Shown here in pieces: positions 59,136 through 64,000 of a DNA stretch of 64,000 bases. Origin of the DNA: Jacaranda mimosifolia. Taxonomy: Eukaryota; Streptophyta; Magnoliopsida; Lamiales; Bignoniaceae. Every line of letters begins with the position of its first letter. Position 1 is the first letter of the stretch. Location of the stretch: the NCBI GenBank assembly GCA_018894105.1, contig CM032121.1, positions 36,612,230-36,676,229 of the forward strand, read 5' to 3'. The notes under the pieces were generated by a model. That model saw only the letters and a program-made list of their open reading frames with translations, ran no database searches and had not been told where the DNA came from. The position numbers and the translations under genes are program-made.

Positions 59136-60582
59136 ATAAGGATAAGGACTCTTTCCATTTAGAATCCTTCTTCCGACATCCTATGTAATACCTCAAGTCT
59201 TTAGACAAATTATTATAGTATATCTTAGAAGTTTTATTAATTATACCTCTTGAAGTACTTGAATTTCATTAAGGCTAGACTTCGATATTATGTGATCTAG
59301 AATTAAAAAAAAAAAAGCGTGGTTAGTAATGAACTTCTATCTTTTGAGGAAAATATATATATATAAATAGATATGATATTGGATGTTAGGAACAATGGAA
59401 TAATATTAGTTGATTTTGATCTTCACTGATATTCTTGGGTTGTTCTTCTCATAGAATTTGAGCATATAATTTATTTTGTGACTCGATTAACATTTTAGGA
59501 ATTTTAATTGAAAGTAAATATGGGATATAAATTAAATTCTTTCTTTTGGAGTTGTTAAGGATTCTATTTTAGGTACTCATTTTGATTTTATTTGCAATTC
59601 CAAGGATATAGATTTTAGATTTTTAGGATTGCTTGGTGATGATTGAAGATGTAGAACTTATTAGGTCAATTATTTGATAAAACTTTATTTATTGAGTTTT
59701 ATATTAATAGTTAACTTCTCTATGGATATCAATTTTGGAGCTAAAAGTTAGTCTTTCGTTCAAGGTTATTTGACTTGGGTCATAATTATATGAATTGTAT
59801 GTGAATAAACATAAGAGGTAGACAAATTATGTTTAGAATATTGGGTTTCTTTTGGGAATTGACAATATGATATAGACCTTGATTATATTTTATAATGAAA
59901 GAACTATTAATATTTGGTCCATATCTTGTTAGATGTATTAAGCACAACCTATTTAGTTTATTTTAAGTTATAATTAAGCCCATAAGTAGTGTAGAAAATA
60001 AGCCCACAAATTATTATGATATAATTACGAGTTTAGGTCCATGATTATCAAGTTAAAGATGACGAAAATTTATTTTTATGGAATTTTCGGATTTATGGAT
60101 AGATGTATAATTCTAGATGTCTTCCCACCATTTTAAAACTCTATTTGCATAATTTTTGACCCCCATAAGGTATCTAGTCATATTGGTTAGCTAAAACCAT
60201 ATAAATATAGGTGATATGAAATCTTATGACCTTTTTTTTTGTACTGCTATATTTTCATGTGAAAATTCATCATAGATATTCCTTATTATTTAATTACTAA
60301 ACTATGGTAATAGTCAGCTAAAATCCAGAATTATTAAATCATTAAAAAATATTTAGGATTTCAGATATTTAGTCATGAGCTTGGGAATCTCAGTAACTAT
60401 CCAATCCTGATAAGTTAAAGATTTTAGGATATTTAGTAACTACCTAATCCTGATAAGGTTAGGATTTTTGAATTATCTCTGCAACTTTGAGTTATCATTA
60501 TCTGGGATTGAGATCTGATCAAATTTGAGGAGTTAGGATTAGTGTGTCCTTCTTATCTCAATAAGATATGAATTATAGTTTA

Positions 60583-61603
60583 TCTAAAATACCTAGCCTA
60601 GTAGTATAAATACTCATACAGTAGGAAATAAAGAAGCCAAACTCAGAGGTAAGAAGATACCAATTTTTCTATTTATTCTTTAAATATCCGTAGGAAATTT
60701 CATTTTGAGGTACTAACATCATATTTTTCTGTCGTAGAATTAGTGGAGAAGGCTTAAGTGGTAGATCAAATGTGAAGGAAACTTTGGGTTTTAAGATTTT
60801 GGGGTAAGTAAATATCTATTCTTTTTCTATTGAAAATATTTTCTGCACGATTAATTTATGCATAAAAAATAGATGACATATTTTTTTTTTTTTTGTTTAT
60901 TGAAGTTTATATCTAATGGTCTAAAATACATAGTCTAGTGGTATAAATACTCATACAATAGGAAATAAAGAAGCCAAACTCAGAGGTAAGAAGATACCAA
61001 TTTTTCTATTTATTCTTTAAATATCCGTAGGAAATTTCATTTTGAGGTACTAACATCCTATTTTTTTGTCGTAGAATTAGTGGAGAAGGCTTAAGTGGTA
61101 GATCAAATGTGAAGGAAACTTTGAGTTTTAAGATTTTGGGGTAAGTAAATATCTATTCTTTTTCTATTGAAAATATTTTCTGCACGATTGATTTATGCAT
61201 AAAAAATAGATGACATGTTTTTTTTTTTTTTTTTTTTTTTTTTGTTTATTGAAGTTTAGATCTAATGGTCTAAAATACCTAGCCTAGTAGTATAAATACT
61301 CATACAATAGGAAGTAAAGAAGCCAAACTCAGAGGTAAGTAGATACCAATTTTTCTATTTATTCTTTAAATATCCGTAGGAAATTTCATTTTGAGGTACT
61401 AACATCCTATTTTTCTATCATAGAATTAGTGGAGAAGGCTTAAGTGGTAGATCAAATGTGAAGGAAACTTTGGGTTTTAAAATTTTGGTGTAAGTAAATC
61501 TCTATTCTTTTTCTATTGAAAATATTTTCTGCACAATTAATTTATGCATAAAAAATAGATGACATGTTTTTATTTTATTTTATTGAACTTTAGATCTAAT
61601 GGT
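60583..61603. repeat. three tandem repeats of 337-349 bp inside the solo LTR
   Basis: Copies start at the TCTAAAATAC motif at 60583, 60920 and 61269. They are highly similar and each ends with a poly-T run that differs in length (about 14 T in the first copy, over 20 in the second, broken in the third). Each contains a segment from AAACTCAGAGGTAAG to GAGAAGGCTTAAGTGG with splice-like GGTAAG motifs. Confidence 0.9.
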
Positions 61604-61848
61604 ATTTATTGTAGAATTTTCCATCTGCAAATATTTAACTATTTATATAACTTTTCTACATGCATAAAACTTATTTTTTAGGATTTGAGCATGTAAAATA
61701 AAATCTTTCTGAGAACTTGCACAAGATATAGTATTTTTTGTCAAAATAAATAATAAAAAAGGGTCTATGCTCTAAATAATCGAGAAACTGTCGGTAGGAA
61801 CGAGTTCCGTAACTGTGCTACGGGGTTATAGTAGCAAAAGATTTCTGA

Positions 61849-61984
61849 AGCCCCTTAACGGCGTTGTAGTTAAGAATTCCAAAGCCACTTAACGGAGTTG
61901 CAGTTAAGATTTCTAAAGCCACTTAACGGCATTGTAGTTAAGAATTTCGAAGCCACTTAATGGTGTTGTAATTAAGATCTTGAC
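61849..61984. repeat. four 34-bp tandem repeats inside the solo LTR
   Basis: The unit AGCCACTTAACGG.GTTG.AGTTAAGA recurs at 61849, 61883, 61917 and 61951, exactly 34 bp apart, with a more decayed copy before it at about 61815. There are no spacers between units, so this is not a CRISPR-like array. Confidence 0.88.
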
Positions 61985-62625
61985 CAAGATAACCGATTAG
62001 AATCTTGAGAGTTCATGAGTATGGTTGATTAATGAATTGAAACTTTCTGATAAGTTGTCTAACTTTTGTTCTGAATTACTCTGGAAGTATGTCTGAATTT
62101 TTTTTTTCTTCTGATAAGACGATTCTTGATTTTTGCTATTAATTGTTTTTTTTTTTTAAATGAAAGCGTATATTCTTGTCTTCAAAGATTTCTTTTCTTC
62201 TGTTTGATATTTATACATGCTCAAATCTGATTGGAGGAGAAGGAGATTTATTTACTGGGCGAAGTGTCGCTCATAAGTTATTAATCTATCTTTTTGCAGA
62301 AAACTTAGTTCAAGACGAGGAAGATGAGCAGTTTTGGGGATAGTGATAAGAGATTGGTATTTTTTTATATATAGGTTTCATTTGATGTTTAAGTTGATTA
62401 GGAAATTTTCTTTGAAGTTTTGGGCATTTGAGTTCTTGGATATTCGAGTTTGATTATTAAGACAAGTAATTGATTATCTTTTATTGTAACGATTTACTTT
62501 TGGGATTATTTAATAATAGATTTTTTTTTTTGGAAATTTAGCAAGCTTGTATGCTTAGTGTCTCTGAGACTTTGGGCTTAGGGGCACTGCCGTGTTATGT
62601 CCCGAATTTGGGGCGTGACATCCTA

Positions 62626-63257
62626 TCTGCAGACCAAGTTCTGGGCATCTCAGAATCAGAAGGAAGGTCTCATTCCAGTTTGATTTCAATGCCTGCAGGA
62701 ATATGTGGTCCCAGGTTCTTTTTGTTCTAGGCATAAAGAGCCCCCGGACCACAGACTAAATCTAACATCCCGCTTTCCTTTGCAGTACTAATAATTCCTT
62801 TGTTGGCTGTCTAAGAATCTGCAGATGACATACAGAGAGAAACTGCTCTACATACCAGAAGCATGCTAGACTTGGTGGTCCAGGGTGCCGGCTGTGGAAA
62901 AGTTAGATGCCATTGGTCTTTTCATCAAAAGGAATGCATAATTTACAATTTAAAGCCGGCAAAACTTAACCTTTTCTCTGTCGCTTCTACAGTTCCATTG
63001 GTACAGCACAGGTCGTCTCGAATCAACAGACAAGAATATGCATAATTTTAAGATATTAAGGTAATCATAGAAAGACAGCATAGATTAAAAATGAAGTCAT
63101 AATCGAACAGTGAAGCAAACTAGAGAAGAAAACTAGACATTGTCAACGCTGCAAGAAGAAAAACTATACAAATGACAAAAGGAAAAAGGTGATTCCGGCT
63201 TAGCGGAACAGACAAGACCTTGATGTTGAGCCCTTGATTTTTGCCACCTATGCTGAC
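62626..63257 (+). other. upstream region of UGT B3
   Basis: The first 140 bp is not shared with the other units. From about 62765 it matches the B-type upstream DNA before B1 and B2. No gene is present. Confidence 0.6.
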
Positions 63258-63265
63258 TATAAAAC
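63258..63265 (+). promoter_or_regulatory. TATA box candidate for UGT B3
   Basis: TATAAAAC lies 60 bp before the ATG, in the conserved B-gene context. Confidence 0.6.
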
Positions 63266-63317
63266 TAAGCAAAGAAAAAAGTTTGAAGTAGTAGAAAAAA
63301 TATTTTGAGAGGTGAAA

Positions 63318-64000
63318 ATGGGCAGACCACATGTATTAGCCATACCATATCCAGCACAAGGCCATGTTGTTCCTCTGATGGAGCTTGTCCAGTGTTTAGC
63401 AGAGAACGGCATCAAAGTCACATTTGTCAACACTGAGTTCAACCACAACCGGATAGTGAAGGCATTGTCGCATACTGAAAACTTGAATGAACTGATAAGT
63501 TTGGCTTCGATCCCAGATGGATTAGAACCATGGGAGGACCGAAATGACCTGGGGAAGTTATCAGCCGCAATGTTGAAGGTCATGCCTGAGGCACTGGAGT
63601 CTCTCATTGAAAAGACCAATGAAACAGATAGCGATAAAATCATATGCGTTATTACAGATTATGGCTTAGGATGGGCACTGGAGTTAGTGAAGAAATTGGG
63701 AATCAAGGCAGCAGCCTTCTTGTCAGCATCAGTTGCAATGTTGGCCTTCACAAACAATGCCCGGAAACTTGTTGATGAAGGGATCATCGACAGTGATGGT
63801 AAGTCATAAATTTTCTTGGGAAAATTTGTAAATTCTCATCAATAATTCATGACTGAGGTTAATAAAATTAACAAATAGCATTAGCTATACCTCTATTTGA
63901 ACTTATTACCAACGGAGATATCATTTCGAACTGTCCCTCCAGGAAGACCCTTGAAGCAACAGATGATTCAGCTGTCTCCAGAGATGCCTGCAATGAGCAG
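63318..64000 (+). CDS. UGT83A-type UDP-glycosyltransferase, copy B3 (5' part; cut by window end)
   Basis: Exon 1 is 63318..63798 and exon 2 begins at 63943 and runs off the window. The frame is intact through residues PLKQQMIQLSPEMPAMS. The catalytic His is residue 16 (PYPAQGH), and the partner Asp is residue 114 in CVITDYGLGWA, normal unlike in B2. The sequence groups with B2 over exon 1 (TNETxSDK, GLGWALELVKKLGIKAAAF). The PSPG box lies beyond the window, so I cannot say whether the gene is complete. A start a few bases earlier at 63312 is not an ATG, so 63318 is preferred. Confidence 0.88.

Larger units (their letters stand above)
59184..62620. mobile_element. solo LTR, 3.44 kb, probably Ty3/gypsy
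   Basis: It begins TGTAATACCTCAAGTC and ends TTTGGGGCGTGACA, giving the TG...CA termini of an LTR. It is flanked by a perfect 5-bp target-site duplication TCCTA (59179-59183 and 62621-62625). The TGTAATA... and ...GCGTGACA termini are reminiscent of Tekay/Del-type chromovirus LTRs. There is no primer-binding site, gag or pol, and no second LTR. It is therefore a solo LTR left by recombination, long for its class because it contains two tandem arrays. Confidence 0.82.

Noticed and set aside
61815..61984. 34-bp repeats as a CRISPR-like array
   Set aside because: The units are directly adjacent with no spacers and lie inside a plant LTR.
1..64000. tRNA, rRNA or other structural RNA genes
   Set aside because: I saw no stretch with recognisable tRNA or rRNA signatures. 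A covariance-model search could change this.

Overview
This window is nuclear DNA from a flowering plant, most likely a eudicot. It is AT-rich, its genes have GT-AG introns, and it is crowded with nested plant transposons. It carries one conserved single-copy plant gene followed by a tandem cluster of family-1 (GT1) UDP-glycosyltransferases of the UGT83A type, all on the + strand. I cannot name the species.

Layout. 1-2390: promoter and intron-containing 5' leader of the first gene. 2391-8100: a nine-exon gene for a 1322-residue Gln/Ser-rich, probably nuclear protein of the plant 'dentin sialophosphoprotein-related' family. 8219 onward: a glycosyltransferase array built from a repeating module of three UGT types, called A, B and C here. 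Type A copies start at 12903, 35810 and 54699. Type B copies start at 29476, 48369 and 63318, the last one cut by the window end. Type C copies lie at 31759 and 50655 and are both pseudogenes. Every intact copy has one intron directly after the codons for an Asp-(Ser/Asn)-(Asp/Ser/Asn)-Gly motif, the N-terminal catalytic His, and a 44-residue PSPG box ending in Gln, which points to UDP-glucose as donor.

How the array grew. Units 2 and 3 each begin with a copied piece of the first gene's 3' flank (8219 onward, seen again at 33595 and 52485). The original duplication therefore joined DNA downstream of a C gene to DNA just behind the first gene's stop codon. Copy A2 has A3-like DNA upstream of its ATG and A1-like DNA from the ATG onward, which places an unequal crossover within about 20 bp of its start codon. 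B1 and B2 differ far more in parts of their exons than in their intron, in the acceptor-binding half of the enzyme. That fits gene conversion, diversifying selection, or both.

Transposons fill the A-to-B spacers. In both units an old Mutator-like element (MULE, 16837-23349 and 37822-44296) contains a CACTA element (17472-21548 and 38457-42496). A 1.08-kb LTR-like insertion and a hAT-like element with an 8-bp target-site duplication follow. Unit 1 alone also has a 1.93-kb MULE (14602-16530) and a 2.02-kb palindromic foldback element (25884-27905), both with 9-bp target-site duplications and both absent from unit 2. Together they explain nearly all of the length difference between the units. 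Between A3 and B3 lie a 1.44-kb element with long inverted ends and a 3.44-kb solo LTR (59184-62620) with a 5-bp target-site duplication.

Functionally, five intact UGTs (A1, A2, A3, B1, B2) and one partial one (B3) probably glucosylate small-molecule acceptors in the cytosol. The acceptors cannot be read from sequence. I saw no RNA genes and no CRISPR array.
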